A stretch of DNA of 38,207 nucleotides, from contig JAHDQK010000036.1 of the NCBI GenBank assembly GCA_018433885.1, positions 1 through 38,207 of the forward strand, in the 5' to 3' direction. This stretch comes from Candidatus Cloacimonadota bacterium. GTDB lineage: Bacteria; Cloacimonadota; Cloacimonadia; Cloacimonadales; Cloacimonadaceae. Position 1 is the first letter of the stretch; each line of letters opens with the position of its first letter. Positions 15,621-25,017 of the stretch are shown here, in pieces. The notes below the pieces were generated by a model, which had not been told where the DNA came from, ran no database searches, and was given only the letters and a program-made list of their open reading frames with translations. The position numbers were made by a program, and so were the translations under genes.

Positions 15621-17338
15621 GGCGAAGGCTATACTTGATCATCGTGGCATGTCTTTTCACCTTGCCCATCGTAGCTCAGTACGATGAAAAACAGATCCTG
15701 ATGCAACAGGCAAACCAGATGATGGTGCAAAGGCAATACCCTCAAGCGGAGGAGCTGTTTCTGCAGATTTTGGAGAAGTTTCCCAACGATCAGACATCGA
15801 TATTACAACTGGCTTTTATGTATCTGAACATATCCGCGGATCTAAAAGCCGAGGAACACATCAAAAAATATCAAAGGCAGATTCCGGATAAGACCTTCAC
15901 GGAGCTTAGGATCCAAGTGCTGGTGCTGCAAGGCAAACTGGAAGAAGCAAATGCATTAGCAGATTCGTATCTCGCCCTCTACGGTTCGGCGAGTAATGCC
16001 TATCACATGGTGGCTGGTTACTTTACCCGGCGTGCTGCCTACGACAGCGCGATCAGAATCTATTACCTTGCCCGCCAGCGTCATGGAGATTCCATTTTTG
16101 CTTTGGAACTGGCAAATGCCGCGATGCAATCCCAGCAATATCGGCTAGCCTTGGAAGAATATCTCAGGTTTATGGCTACTCAAGCGAACTCCAATCTGTT
16201 TGTAAAAAACCAAATCATCAACATCGTGAAAGAAGATAGCACGATGATCACGCATTTCCAGCAAACCATGCCTGTAGATAACCAGATTATCCTAGAAATC
16301 TATGCTTCCTCTCTGAGTGCCATCAACCGTCCCGCAGAGGCTCTTGCCATCTATCAGCAACTACCTTCCACCTATCTGAGAGATTTCGCAGTGGAACAGA
16401 TGAGACAAGAGAATTTCGACCTTGCCAGAAGGGCGTATCGCATTTTGGCAGAAAGCAGTTCCGTGGATCATCAGCGGCTGAGCTACAAACTGGATATCGC
16501 TAGGATCTACTACAATCAGGCAGATTATGATTCCGCGGAAACTGTACTTACAGACCTGCTGGCAGATACCTTCTGGGGCAAAAATACCCAGAACAAACGC
16601 AATCCGCTCTATGTAAACATACGCAAACTATATGCCCAGAATGCACTTGCAAATGGGAACGATACTGATACTGTGCGTACTTGGCTGGCTGAAACCAGAC
16701 AGTATGCCACTCAGAACCAGGAGATTCAGGATTTGGAGCTGGAACAAGCGAGATTGGCGATCCTCAGCCGCGATTTCGAGGTGGCGGAGCGTAGTCTGAA
16801 GAGCGTGAACATTCCCCAACTTCTTGATTATCGGGATTACCTGCGGTTCATGGAAGCGTTTCTAAAGAAGGATAGCCCGATGGCAGATTCTCTGATGAAC
16901 GAATACATCATCCGACATCCGGCTTCCCAATATGCCAACGACATAATATATCTGAACATGCTGGCTTTGGCGATGAACGAGACCCAGCTTGGGGAGTTTG
17001 GTGAAGCGGTTAGGCTCTTACAGCTTTTCCAGCCGGAGGGGATCGATATCCTTGCCACTTTGTATGAAGAAACAAAAGACGAAGAACTGGCAATCTTGGC
17101 AATAGAATGGGCTTTGGGTCTGGACGAGACGCAAAAGGCAGAACTGCTCCTGGCAATAGAATTTCAGGACGAACTGGCGGGAGAATACGCCAAGATGCTG
17201 AGCCTGGCTTTGATGCAAGACAGAGACGCCGAGATAGACTTGGCGAGGGAGTTTCTGAAAGTGAAACCGAATAGCATCTTCTCACCTCGTTTCCGTCAGG
17301 TAATATCACGCATCGGCACGACACAAATAAGTTTATAA
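15617..17338 (+). CDS. exported TPR-repeat protein
   Basis: 573 residues with a signal peptide (RRLYLIIVACLFTLPIVAQ), followed by tetratricopeptide-like helices throughout. Repeats are clear at about 33-66 (MMVQRQYPQAEELFLQILEK) and at several later points such as ALEEYLRF, ALAIYQQLP, ARRAYRIL and YYNQADYDSAETVLTDLL. TPR arrays mediate protein-protein contact, here in the periplasm. Coupled by ATGA to the DUF4175-like gene; probably a partner of that protein. No enzymatic motif. Confidence 0.8.
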   Translation: MRRRLYLIIVACLFTLPIVAQYDEKQILMQQANQMMVQRQYPQAEELFLQILEKFPNDQTSILQLAFMYLNISADLKAEEHIKKYQRQIPDKTFTELRIQVLVLQGKLEEANALADSYLALYGSASNAYHMVAGYFTRRAAYDSAIRIYYLARQRHGDSIFALELANAAMQSQQYRLALEEYLRFMATQANSNLFVKNQIINIVKEDSTMITHFQQTMPVDNQIILEIYASSLSAINRPAEALAIYQQLPSTYLRDFAVEQMRQENFDLARRAYRILAESSSVDHQRLSYKLDIARIYYNQADYDSAETVLTDLLADTFWGKNTQNKRNPLYVNIRKLYAQNALANGNDTDTVRTWLAETRQYATQNQEIQDLELEQARLAILSRDFEVAERSLKSVNIPQLLDYRDYLRFMEAFLKKDSPMADSLMNEYIIRHPASQYANDIIYLNMLALAMNETQLGEFGEAVRLLQLFQPEGIDILATLYEETKDEELAILAIEWALGLDETQKAELLLAIEFQDELAGEYAKMLSLALMQDRDAEIDLAREFLKVKPNSIFSPRFRQVISRIGTTQISL

Positions 17339-17356
17339 GAGATATTAGGAGATTCA

Positions 17357-18811
17357 ATGAAGATTCGCAAAGCCTACACATTTGACGATGTACTGCTCTT
17401 ACCTAAGCATTCCGCGGTTCTGCCATCCACGGTGGAGCTTACCGCAAGACTCACCCCTGGCATCACGCTTAAGATTCCGCTACTTTCCGCAGCGATGGAC
17501 ACTGTTACGGAGGCTGATACGGCGATCGCGATAGCCAGAGAAGGAGGGATCGGAGTTATCCACAAGAATTTGCGGATCGAAGAACAAGCCATGCAGGTTC
17601 ATCTGGTGAAACGCGCGGAAAGTGGGATTGTAAGCAATCCCTACACCGTGGGTCCGGACGATGATCTAGCACGTGTGGTTGCTCTGAAAGAAAAGCATAG
17701 AGTGGGCGGTTTCCCGGTGGTGGAAGATGGTCTTTTGGTGGGTATACTAACGAATCGGGACATTCGTTTTGAAGATAATCTAAAACGTAAGGTACGCGAA
17801 CTTATGACTCCCAAGGAGCGCTTGATAACAGCGCCGGAAGATATAAACTGGGAAGATGCAATATCGCTTTTGCAAAAGCATCGCATCGAGAAACTTCTGC
17901 TGGCGGATGCTCAAGGGCGTCTCAGAGGCATGATAACCGTGAGAGACATCCTGAAACGGCAGAACTTCCCCTCAGCGGTGCAGGATCAGCAAAACCGGCT
18001 CTTGGTGGCGGCTGCGATTGGAGTAACCGGAGACTATCTGGAACGTGCCCAAGAGCTTGTGCGCTCGGGTGCGGATCTGATCGTGATGGATACCGCGCAT
18101 GGTCACCACATCCATTTCCAAGAAGCACTGAACAAGGTTAAGGCTCACACTGCCGTAGAAGTAATGGCAGGGAACGTTGCAACCAAGGAAGCATGCCGAT
18201 ATCTGATCGATAATGGCGCGAATGCGGTGAAAGTGGGCATAGGACCGGGTTCGATATGCACAACCAGAGTAGTGGCAGGCATCGGAGTTCCTCAATTGAG
18301 TGCGGTGATGGATTGTGCCGAAGAAGCCGCAAAATCTGGAATAGGGATCATCGCCGATGGTGGGATCAAGTTCTCTGGAGATATCGTAAAAGCATTGGCG
18401 GGAGGAGCTTCCGCTGTGATGATCGGTTCTCTGTTTGCCGGTTGCGACGAAAGCCCGGGGGAATCCATTATCTACAACGGCAGAAGATTCAAAAGTTATC
18501 GGGGCATGGGCTCGATCGGAGCCATGAAAAAGGGCAGCAAGGACCGCTACTTCCAAAGTAGTGCCGATGAAAACAAGCTGGTAGCCGAAGGCATCGAAGG
18601 CATGGTTCCCTACAAGGGACCTTTGAAAGACTATATCTATCAACTTATCGGCGGCTTACGTAGTGGGATGGGCTACATCGGCGCCCGAGATCTCTCCGAA
18701 TTGCGGAAGAACGCCGAATTTGTGGAAATCAGTAGCGCTGGACTAAAGGAATCGCATCCCCACGATGTGCGCATTACCAAAGAAACTCCAAATTATCAAA
18801 GCGGAGATTGA
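17357..18811 (+). CDS. guaB: IMP dehydrogenase
   Basis: 484 residues, full length for bacterial IMPDH, with AGGAG 6 bases before ATG. It oxidises IMP to XMP with NAD+, the committed step to GMP. Visible are [11 protein letters not shown] (6-16), the [10 protein letters not shown] loop (44-53), two CBS domains (about 92-205), VMDTAHGH (243-250), the catalytic [11 protein letters not shown] with Cys301, IADGGI, and the mobile flap around KDRYFQ. All key residues are in place. Its 3' end overlaps the recombinase gene by 47 bases in another frame. Confidence 0.98.
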   Translation: MKIRKAYTFDDVLLLPKHSAVLPSTVELTARLTPGITLKIPLLSAAMDTVTEADTAIAIAREGGIGVIHKNLRIEEQAMQVHLVKRAESGIVSNPYTVGPDDDLARVVALKEKHRVGGFPVVEDGLLVGILTNRDIRFEDNLKRKVRELMTPKERLITAPEDINWEDAISLLQKHRIEKLLLADAQGRLRGMITVRDILKRQNFPSAVQDQQNRLLVAAAIGVTGDYLERAQELVRSGADLIVMDTAHGHHIHFQEALNKVKAHTAVEVMAGNVATKEACRYLIDNGANAVKVGIGPGSICTTRVVAGIGVPQLSAVMDCAEEAAKSGIGIIADGGIKFSGDIVKALAGGASAVMIGSLFAGCDESPGESIIYNGRRFKSYRGMGSIGAMKKGSKDRYFQSSADENKLVAEGIEGMVPYKGPLKDYIYQLIGGLRSGMGYIGARDLSELRKNAEFVEISSAGLKESHPHDVRITKETPNYQSGD

Positions 18812-19694
18812 TCCATCTCACAAATCCTACCTAAGCTCCTTTCTTTATCATCTGAAGGTGGAGCGGGGGATGGCAAAGAACAGCGTGGAAGCTTATGAAC
18901 GCGATATCACTGACTTTCTGGCGTATGTGCCTAAAGAGATCAAGGACTACGATGCGGCAGATGTCACCCAATATCTAAGTACCCTTAGGGAGCTAGGCAT
19001 GCAAAGTACGTCATTGAGGCGGAAGCGGGTGGCAATCAAGCAGTTCTATGATTATCTGATGCAAAACGACTATCCTGTGAATGTGGATTTTGACCTGGTA
19101 CCTTCGATCAAGACCGGAGTCTATCTGCCAGACACGCTATCTGTGGAGGAGATGAAAAAGCTCCTGGATAGCCTGCCGACTGATAGCAGCCTGGCATTTC
19201 GGAATAAAGTAATGATGGAACTTTTATATGCCACTGGGATGCGAGTCTCCGAAATGCTGGGTCTTAGTATTCACGACCTGTTTCGGGATGAGAACATGAT
19301 TTTAGTAAGAGGTAAGGGTAGCAAGCAGCGCTATGTTCCATATCTCAAATCCTTGGACCCACTTCTGGACTCGTATCTGGGCGCACACCGTCCGGTATTA
19401 CTTCAATTGAAACACAACGATAAACTGTTCCTGAATCGGTTTGGCAACGCGCTATCACGCATGGGCTTCTGGAAGATCCTGCAAAACGCAGTGATCGAAG
19501 CAGGCATCAAACACGATGTGAGCCCTCATACCTTTCGGCATTCGTTTGCCACCCATCTTTTAGAAGCTGGGGTCAATCTGCGAATTGTGCAGAGCCTTTT
19601 GGGGCACTCCAGCATAAATACCACCCAAATCTATACCCACGTGGATATCCGATGGTTGAAGGAAACCCACAAACAGTATCATCCACGTGCATAA
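18765..19694 (+). CDS. tyrosine site-specific recombinase, XerC/XerD type
   Basis: About 309 residues. The N-terminal SAM-like core-binding domain (FLYHLKVERGMAKNSVEAYERDI) is followed by a catalytic domain with ATGMRVSEML (Arg160), GKGSKQR (Lys184), HTFRHSFATHLLE (His255, Arg258), LGHSSINTTQIYTH (His281) and nucleophile Tyr290. Length and motifs fit Xer recombinases that resolve chromosome dimers at dif. Cellular context (after guaB, no phage genes) supports a housekeeping role rather than an integrase. The start at ATG 18765 overlaps guaB; an internal start nearer 18810 is possible. Confidence 0.9.
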   Translation: MCALPKKLQIIKAEIDPSHKSYLSSFLYHLKVERGMAKNSVEAYERDITDFLAYVPKEIKDYDAADVTQYLSTLRELGMQSTSLRRKRVAIKQFYDYLMQNDYPVNVDFDLVPSIKTGVYLPDTLSVEEMKKLLDSLPTDSSLAFRNKVMMELLYATGMRVSEMLGLSIHDLFRDENMILVRGKGSKQRYVPYLKSLDPLLDSYLGAHRPVLLQLKHNDKLFLNRFGNALSRMGFWKILQNAVIEAGIKHDVSPHTFRHSFATHLLEAGVNLRIVQSLLGHSSINTTQIYTHVDIRWLKETHKQYHPRA

Positions 19695-19719
19695 ACCTAT
19701 TCAATAAAAGGAGTTAATT

Positions 19720-20682
19720 ATGAAAAAGCTGATAATGATTGGTATCATAGCCCTTGCTCTTGCCGCCTGTGGCAAACCCAAAACAGCGGGAGAAGAGATT
19801 AAAGTGACTCTGGATTGGACACCCAATACGAATCACGCGGGACTATATGTAGCCCAAGAGCTCGGTTATTTTGAAGACGAAGGAATAGCCGTGGAAATCC
19901 TACAGCCGGGACAGGGTGTAACAGACCAGATTGTGGCAACGGGAAAGAGTGAATTTGGCATCAGCTATCAAGAGAACGTGATCCGCGCTCGTAGCGAAGG
20001 GATTCCGTTAATCTCTTTAGCGGCTGTAATCCAGCATAATACATCAGGTTTTGCCTCGTTGAAAGAGGCTGGGATCAGTACGGTTAAGGATTTTGCAGGT
20101 AAACGCTATGGCAGCTGGGATAGCCCATCCGAGATGGCGATCCTGAAGTATCTGATGGGAACAGCCGGAGCTGATTTCTCGAAAGTTAAGGTAATCTCCG
20201 GGGTGTATGATTTCTTTTCCACGATCGGCAAAGATGCGGATTTCGAATGGATCTTCTACGGCTGGGATGGAGTTCTGGCAGAATCCCGCGGGATCGAGCT
20301 TAACTACATTCCCCTTAGGGATCTGCATCCAGTTTTTGATTACTATACTCCCGTAGTAATTAGTAGTGAACAGTATGTGAAGGATAATCCGGAGATCACC
20401 CATAAGTTCCTCAGCGCGGTGCAAAAGGGCTACGACTATTGTATCAAGGAACCGGGAAAAGCGGCGGATATTCTGCTCAAACACGTCCCGGAATTGAACC
20501 CGGAGCAGGTGAAACTGAGTATGCAATACCTTGCGAATGAGTATCAATCGGATGCCCCATATTGGGGATATCAAAGCAACGATGTGTGGTTCGGCTTTGC
20601 AAATTGGTTGAAGGATGAGAATCTGATCCCGCAAGCCATTGATGTAGAAAGCGCTTTTACAAATCAGTTTCTTCAGCCCTGA
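19720..20682 (+). CDS. ABC transporter substrate-binding lipoprotein, NMT1/ThiY-like
   Basis: 320 residues. The lipobox LALAAC places Cys17 as the lipidated residue. The mature start has the NMT1/THI5 signature LDWTPNTNHAGLYVAQELGYF (31-51), then a two-lobed binding fold (KDFAGKRYGSWDS, FEWIFYGWDG). The family binds thiamine precursors such as formylaminopyrimidine, and some relatives bind riboflavin or other heterocycles, so the ligand is inferred. Translation is coupled to the ATPase by TGATG. No riboswitch is visible; only 25 bases separate it from the recombinase gene, with AAGGAG before the ATG. Confidence 0.88.
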   Translation: MKKLIMIGIIALALAACGKPKTAGEEIKVTLDWTPNTNHAGLYVAQELGYFEDEGIAVEILQPGQGVTDQIVATGKSEFGISYQENVIRARSEGIPLISLAAVIQHNTSGFASLKEAGISTVKDFAGKRYGSWDSPSEMAILKYLMGTAGADFSKVKVISGVYDFFSTIGKDADFEWIFYGWDGVLAESRGIELNYIPLRDLHPVFDYYTPVVISSEQYVKDNPEITHKFLSAVQKGYDYCIKEPGKAADILLKHVPELNPEQVKLSMQYLANEYQSDAPYWGYQSNDVWFGFANWLKDENLIPQAIDVESAFTNQFLQP

Positions 20683-21401
20683 TGCCGATTCTTTCTGCAC
20701 AAAAAGTCACGAAATCTTATCTCTTCAAAGGTGCACTATCCACCATCCTTAGTGAGATCGATTTTGAGCTAAAGGAAGGGGAGTTTGTTAGTGTCGTTGG
20801 CTCCAGCGGCTGCGGCAAGACAACCCTGCTGGAGCTTCTTGCCGGGATAACTCTGCCGGATTCCGGACGCATCTGTTATCTGGAAAAGGAGATTACAGGA
20901 AAGGCAGGTTATCTGGGTTATATGCCCCAGGATGACCTACTGTTTCCCTGGTTGAAAGTGATCGACAACGTGCTCCTGCCGGTGAGGATAAGCGGAAAAG
21001 ACATCCATAAAGAGCGCAAACGGGCGTGGGATCTGCTACCTGTATTTGGCTTGGAAAGCTATGCGGAGTATTTACCTTGGCAGTTATCGGGAGGGCTTCG
21101 CCAAAGGGTAGCTCTGGCGAGAACCTATATGACCGGCAGCAAAGTTTGGCTCTTGGATGAGCCGCTGGCAAATCTGGACGCCATCACCCGCAGTGCTTTG
21201 CAGGATTGGCTGCAAAGCATTGTTAAAAGCCTGGACCTCAGCGTATTATTGGTGACTCACGATATCGATGAAGCACTTAAGCTATCCGATAGGATCGAGG
21301 TGATGAAGGACGGCGCATTTTCCGGAGGTTTATTTGTAGATAGATCCGCGGATGAGCATAAGTACAAAGAATACAAAGCCAGCATTCACGCGATGATTTA
21401 A
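20682..21401 (+). CDS. ABC transporter ATPase, nitrate/taurine/thiamine-precursor type
   Basis: 239 residues with Walker A GSSGCGKTT (40-48), Q-loop MPQDD (81-85), signature LSGGLRQR (135-142), Walker B VWLLDEP (155-161) and switch His in LLVTHDIDE. The sequence class (LLFPWLKVIDNV) matches ATPases partnered with NMT1-type binding proteins. It overlaps the binding-protein gene by one base. No permease follows: a terminator and a convergent gene come next, so the membrane subunit must be encoded elsewhere or has been lost. Confidence 0.92.
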   Translation: MPILSAQKVTKSYLFKGALSTILSEIDFELKEGEFVSVVGSSGCGKTTLLELLAGITLPDSGRICYLEKEITGKAGYLGYMPQDDLLFPWLKVIDNVLLPVRISGKDIHKERKRAWDLLPVFGLESYAEYLPWQLSGGLRQRVALARTYMTGSKVWLLDEPLANLDAITRSALQDWLQSIVKSLDLSVLLVTHDIDEALKLSDRIEVMKDGAFSGGLFVDRSADEHKYKEYKASIHAMI

Positions 21402-21439
21402 CTTGAGTAGTGCGATTGTATAAATACACAAATAAAAAA

Positions 21440-21461
21440 GGGACGGCGATAGCACCGTCCC
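21440..21461. terminator. bidirectional terminator between ABC ATPase and porin-like gene
   Basis: GGGACGG (21440-21446) pairs with CCGTCCC (21455-21461). An A-rich tract precedes it and an AT-rich tract follows, so it can work in both directions. This suits the convergent genes on either side. Confidence 0.8.
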
Positions 21462-21479
21462 ATAATTTATTGTTTAGAT

Positions 21480-22562
21480 TTAGAATTCAAGCTTCATAGA
21501 AGTGCCCAAGATATAGTTGTTCAATTCATTATCGTGGACGCCAAAAGCACCATAGGCAGACATATTCATGAGATCTGGAATCAGCTCATACTCGATCCCG
21601 GCATTAGCTTCAAATCCCATATCCTTCAAATACCCCATAGCGGCAAAAGCGGTAACGTTCTCGTTCAGCGGAGCGCGTAGGCTTCCCACGGCACTAGTGA
21701 AGAGTTCTGCGTTAGCTTCATAAGGAGTGCCCCAATAGAGGTTAAGTCCATCATGATGTTTACCAATACCATAGATGTAGAGCCCGTTCTGATACCAGGG
21801 GCTGATGGTGGTGAGACCGTGCTCGGTTGCCATCAACACATCAAGTCCCAGTTCAAACAAGTCCATATCAAGCTTCGCTTTAACCGCTGCACCAAAACCC
21901 ATTTCGGTATCGTCAGCCATCTGCATATCCATGAAGGCGGTTGCATCCACGCTGGCAATCCCCATTTCCAAAGCAACATAGGGCATAAGGCTCAGGTTAC
22001 TATAGTCAATGTCACTATCATTACCGAAGAACAGATACATCCCCACGGGATTGTCCTGATTCAACTGGGCATGAGCCATGAACACATCGTAATCATCCTT
22101 CGCAGTCTTAATACCTTCTACGCCTTTCATCCAGGCAAACTCGGTAGAAATGCCATCGCCGATTTGCTTTTGTAACATGATACCAGAGAAGTAGTCATCC
22201 ATCACAAGTGCCATGCGATCCATCCAATATTGCTGACCAACGATTATGTTGGCATCGATAGCGTCGATTTTATAATTGAAATTCAGCTCTGTGATCTCTA
22301 CCGCTTCGCTGGTTCCGATAGCACCGCCTCCATTTCCCCAAACGATGTCGCCTACTTCGGCGGCAACGCGGAAACTGAGGTTTTTATGAAACTGAGAATC
22401 AAAACCAATATTAAATCTGCTGTCCACATGCCCGCCATCATTTTCGGCAGAATCGTTATAGATGGCAGCGCGAGTACGGAACTCTCCGCTGATGTCAAAA
22501 TCTACTGCGTAAAGCGCAGTCATCAAAAGGACTGGTACAAGAATCATGATTAATTTTTTCAT
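21480..22562 (-). CDS. porin-like outer-membrane protein
   Basis: 360 residues from ATG 22562, which has AAGGAGT 7 bases upstream; an ATG 36 bases earlier is less likely. It has a signal peptide (KKLIMILVPVLLMTALYAVD) followed by repeated amphipathic strands, and the C-terminus ends in phenylalanine (LGTSMKLEF) as for barrel proteins inserted by BamA. No named family recognised; general porin or channel is the best description. It has its own promoter and terminator and so is monocistronic. Acidic, Met- and Asp-rich loops are notable. Confidence 0.75.
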   Translation of the reverse strand: MKKLIMILVPVLLMTALYAVDFDISGEFRTRAAIYNDSAENDGGHVDSRFNIGFDSQFHKNLSFRVAAEVGDIVWGNGGGAIGTSEAVEITELNFNYKIDAIDANIIVGQQYWMDRMALVMDDYFSGIMLQKQIGDGISTEFAWMKGVEGIKTAKDDYDVFMAHAQLNQDNPVGMYLFFGNDSDIDYSNLSLMPYVALEMGIASVDATAFMDMQMADDTEMGFGAAVKAKLDMDLFELGLDVLMATEHGLTTISPWYQNGLYIYGIGKHHDGLNLYWGTPYEANAELFTSAVGSLRAPLNENVTAFAAMGYLKDMGFEANAGIEYELIPDLMNMSAYGAFGVHDNELNNYILGTSMKLEF

Positions 22563-22598
22563 TTCGGACTCCTTATCCATTGTGTGATTTATACTCAT

Positions 22599-22626
22599 AT
22601 GATAAGCATTTGCACTTATATGGCAA
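22599..22626 (-). promoter_or_regulatory. promoter of the porin-like gene
   Basis: On the minus strand TTGCCA (22621-22626) is followed after 16 bases by TATCAT (22599-22604), 37 bases upstream of ATG 22562. The -10 matches 5 of 6 positions. It lies just beyond the stop of the dehydrogenase gene. Confidence 0.6.
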
Positions 22627-22634
22627 GAAAAACC

Positions 22635-23723
22635 TTACAAGTGGATAATGTTGATACCAAGCTCTTCCTGCATATCACGAATATTCTTTGCCAGATTGGC
22701 GATGATCGGGATGCCGTTTTTGCGTACTTCAAGCTCTTTCTCATACTCTTTTTCGCCGGCTACCCAGATTCGATCTCTGCCGGGAAGTCGTTTGGAGTTC
22801 TGAAGTTGCACACAGATATCGGTCACTATTGCTTTAAAATCCTCGATCTCAGTGAAGAAATCGATATTTATGGCGAGGAAGAAATGTCCCAGACAATATG
22901 GTGCGGCTTTGCCTTCGGCATCTCTGCCCCAAAGTCCGTTCAGATAGCTTCCGTTTTGCAGAGCCGCGCTCAAGATTTCCACCATAGCGCTCAGGCCGTA
23001 GCCTTTGTGGCTCCCGGTTACTTCCTCGGTTCCGCCTAGAGGTAACATACAGGCGGTTTGTTCGATCAGATCGTCCAGAAGTTTCTTGGTATCGGTCTGA
23101 GCTTCGCCTTGCAGGTTGATCGCCCAATAAGGCGGAGTGGGTTTTTCTTCCCGGGCGTATTGTTCGATCTTACCTCTTTGGGAGATGGAGGTAGCGGCGT
23201 CGTAAATAAAGGGATAGGGAAGGTTTGTGGGGGCACCGAAACAGATCGGATTTGTCCCCAGAAGGGGTTGAACACCGTTTGTAGGGCAGATCGAGGGTCT
23301 GGCATTGGTGAAGGTAAGCCCGATCATATCTTGCCTAGCAGCCATATCCGCATAATATCCGCAGATACCGTAATGGGTGCTGTTTCTAACTGCCACGCTG
23401 CCAAGACCGTAGAGCTTGGCTTTGTCGATGGCGGTCTGCATCGCTTTGTGTCCGATCACATGTCCCATTCCATGATTTCCGTCCCACACTGCGGTGGCAT
23501 ATTTGTTGCGGATCACATCGATGTGGGTTACCGGTTTCTGGATGCCTTGTTTGATTCTGTCGTAATACATCTTGAGTCTGCCAATACCGTGGGACTCTAT
23601 GCCCCGCAGATCACTGGCGATCAATACATCCGCGCAGATCTTGGCATCAGTTTCGGGAACTCCGATATTAGTAAAAATCTGCACCATGAAGTCGTGCATT
23701 TGTGCTACAGGTAAATGTGTCAT
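22635..23723 (-). CDS. Ldh2-family malate/L-lactate/ureidoglycolate-type dehydrogenase
   Basis: 362 residues from ATG 23723, preceded by GGAGGA; upstream in-frame starts lie inside the previous gene. Family features are DLRGIESHGIGRL (catalytic His region near 45), NGNHGMGHVIGHKAM, VRNSTHYGICGYYA, FTNARPSICPTNG, GTNPICFG and GSHKGYGLSAMVE. Members reduce 2-oxo acids with NAD(P)H on a fold different from classical LDH. The exact substrate (malate, lactate, sulfolactate, delta-1-piperideine or pyrroline-2-carboxylate) is not decided by sequence. ATGA overlap with the decarboxylase gene indicates a functional pair in amino-acid breakdown or polyamine-related chemistry. Confidence 0.88.
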   Translation of the reverse strand: MTHLPVAQMHDFMVQIFTNIGVPETDAKICADVLIASDLRGIESHGIGRLKMYYDRIKQGIQKPVTHIDVIRNKYATAVWDGNHGMGHVIGHKAMQTAIDKAKLYGLGSVAVRNSTHYGICGYYADMAARQDMIGLTFTNARPSICPTNGVQPLLGTNPICFGAPTNLPYPFIYDAATSISQRGKIEQYAREEKPTPPYWAINLQGEAQTDTKKLLDDLIEQTACMLPLGGTEEVTGSHKGYGLSAMVEILSAALQNGSYLNGLWGRDAEGKAAPYCLGHFFLAINIDFFTEIEDFKAIVTDICVQLQNSKRLPGRDRIWVAGEKEYEKELEVRKNGIPIIANLAKNIRDMQEELGINIIHL

Positions 23724-24910
23724 AACAAATCCTCCGTGGATACTGCCACCGCGCTGAGCGGGGGAAAGCCATTGAAGCATGTCGCGGAATAGCTCCGTGT
23801 ATATGCTCCGGTAGTGAAGATAAACACTCTGTCTCCGGGTTGGGTAGTATCCGGCATATGATATTTATAATTCTCGTAAAGAATATCCATGCTATCGCAG
23901 GTGGGGCCTGCCAGAATGATCTCATCGGCTTTACCCTGCCGCTCGAAGTAGATGGGGAACTTGATGGATTCATCGATAGTCTCGATCAATCCGCCGAACT
24001 TACCGATATCGAGATACACCCATTGATACATATTGTTCTTGGATTTTCGGCTGATGTTTACTACTTCGGAAACGATCACGCCGGCATCAGCTACGAGGGA
24101 GCGACCGGGTTCGAGGATGATTCTGGGCATGTGTTCGCCAAAATCCTCGGATAGAAAACGCATGATCTCGTCTGCGTATTCATTTACGGAAAAGGTGGGA
24201 TCCACATAGCTGGCGGGGAAACCTCCACCCAGATTGATCATCTTGAGCTCGATTCCATCTTCCAGAACGGCGTCGAAGAGGTATTTACAGCGGGCGATTG
24301 CATCGTCCCATTGACCAATATCACGTTGCTGAGAACCTACATGAAATGAAAGACCATAGGGTTCCAAGCCCAATTCCTGAGCTTGCAGGATCAGATAATA
24401 GATGATATCCGAATGCGCGCCAAACTTGCGGGAAAGCGGCCAATCCGCCCCGGTACCCTCGGTGAGGATGCGGAAGAACACTTTGGCTTTGGGAGCTACT
24501 TCAGCGATGTTTTTTAGATCACTCTCGCTATCTGTGGCAAATAGCCGTACGCCTTTGTCGTAGAAGTATTTCACATCGCTTTTCTTCTTGATTGTGTTTC
24601 CATAGCTCAATCTCTGAGGGTCAACTCCCAGACTCAGCATCAGGTCCAGTTCATAGCGGGAAGCGATGTCAAAACATGAGTTGCGGTCTATTAGAAGGCG
24701 CAGAACCTCTTCCATGGGGTTTGCTTTTACTGCGTAAAACACATCCGCGATGGGGAAGCTTTCGGCAAGTTCGTCGTACTTTTTGCCGATGAGATCCAAA
24801 TCCACGATCAAGGTGGGAGTGGGCAAGTTTTGGGAATACGCCCGGATTTTGGCGAATCTTCCAGGGTCAATGTAGCGATCTACATTGAAGTGGTATGGGT
24901 CTTTGTACAT
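23720..24910 (-). CDS. PLP-dependent ornithine/lysine decarboxylase (alanine racemase fold)
   Basis: 396 residues of the type III (fold III) decarboxylase family. PLP Lys62 lies in VFYAVKANP. His190 is in LSFHVGSQ, a GGGFP loop spans 228-232, EPGR is 267-270, the catalytic cysteine Cys338 sits in GPTCDSMDILYE and the PLP-contact Tyr370 in TGAYTRSY. This arrangement is that of ornithine, lysine or dual-specificity decarboxylases, and not of diaminopimelate decarboxylase, which usually carries GRYLVG-type motifs. Product would be putrescine and/or cadaverine. First gene of a two-gene unit under a good promoter. Specificity cannot be settled from sequence alone. Confidence 0.88.
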   Translation of the reverse strand: MYKDPYHFNVDRYIDPGRFAKIRAYSQNLPTPTLIVDLDLIGKKYDELAESFPIADVFYAVKANPMEEVLRLLIDRNSCFDIASRYELDLMLSLGVDPQRLSYGNTIKKKSDVKYFYDKGVRLFATDSESDLKNIAEVAPKAKVFFRILTEGTGADWPLSRKFGAHSDIIYYLILQAQELGLEPYGLSFHVGSQQRDIGQWDDAIARCKYLFDAVLEDGIELKMINLGGGFPASYVDPTFSVNEYADEIMRFLSEDFGEHMPRIILEPGRSLVADAGVIVSEVVNISRKSKNNMYQWVYLDIGKFGGLIETIDESIKFPIYFERQGKADEIILAGPTCDSMDILYENYKYHMPDTTQPGDRVFIFTTGAYTRSYSATCFNGFPPLSAVAVSTEDLL

Positions 24911-24942
24911 TGCAAGGTCCTCTGTAAATAATAGTGACGATC

Positions 24943-24971
24943 AATCTATTTGACGGGCATAAAAATGTCAA
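24943..24971 (-). promoter_or_regulatory. promoter of the decarboxylase-dehydrogenase operon
   Basis: On the minus strand TTGACA (24966-24971) is followed after 17 bases by TAGATT (24943-24948), about 33 bases upstream of ATG 24910. The perfect -35 and 17-base spacing make this one of the clearest promoters in the window. A plus-strand TTGACG (24950-24955) overlaps it, forming a TTGAC/GTCAA inverted pair. Confidence 0.65.
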
Positions 24972-25017
24972 TCGATTATCAAAGCCATTCTTGATACCAG
25001 TTATTATGACATGTTTT

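Noticed and set aside
18765-19694. Recombinase as a phage or integron integrase
   Set aside because: Size and motifs fit Xer housekeeping recombinases. No phage genes, attachment repeats or cassette structure are nearby.
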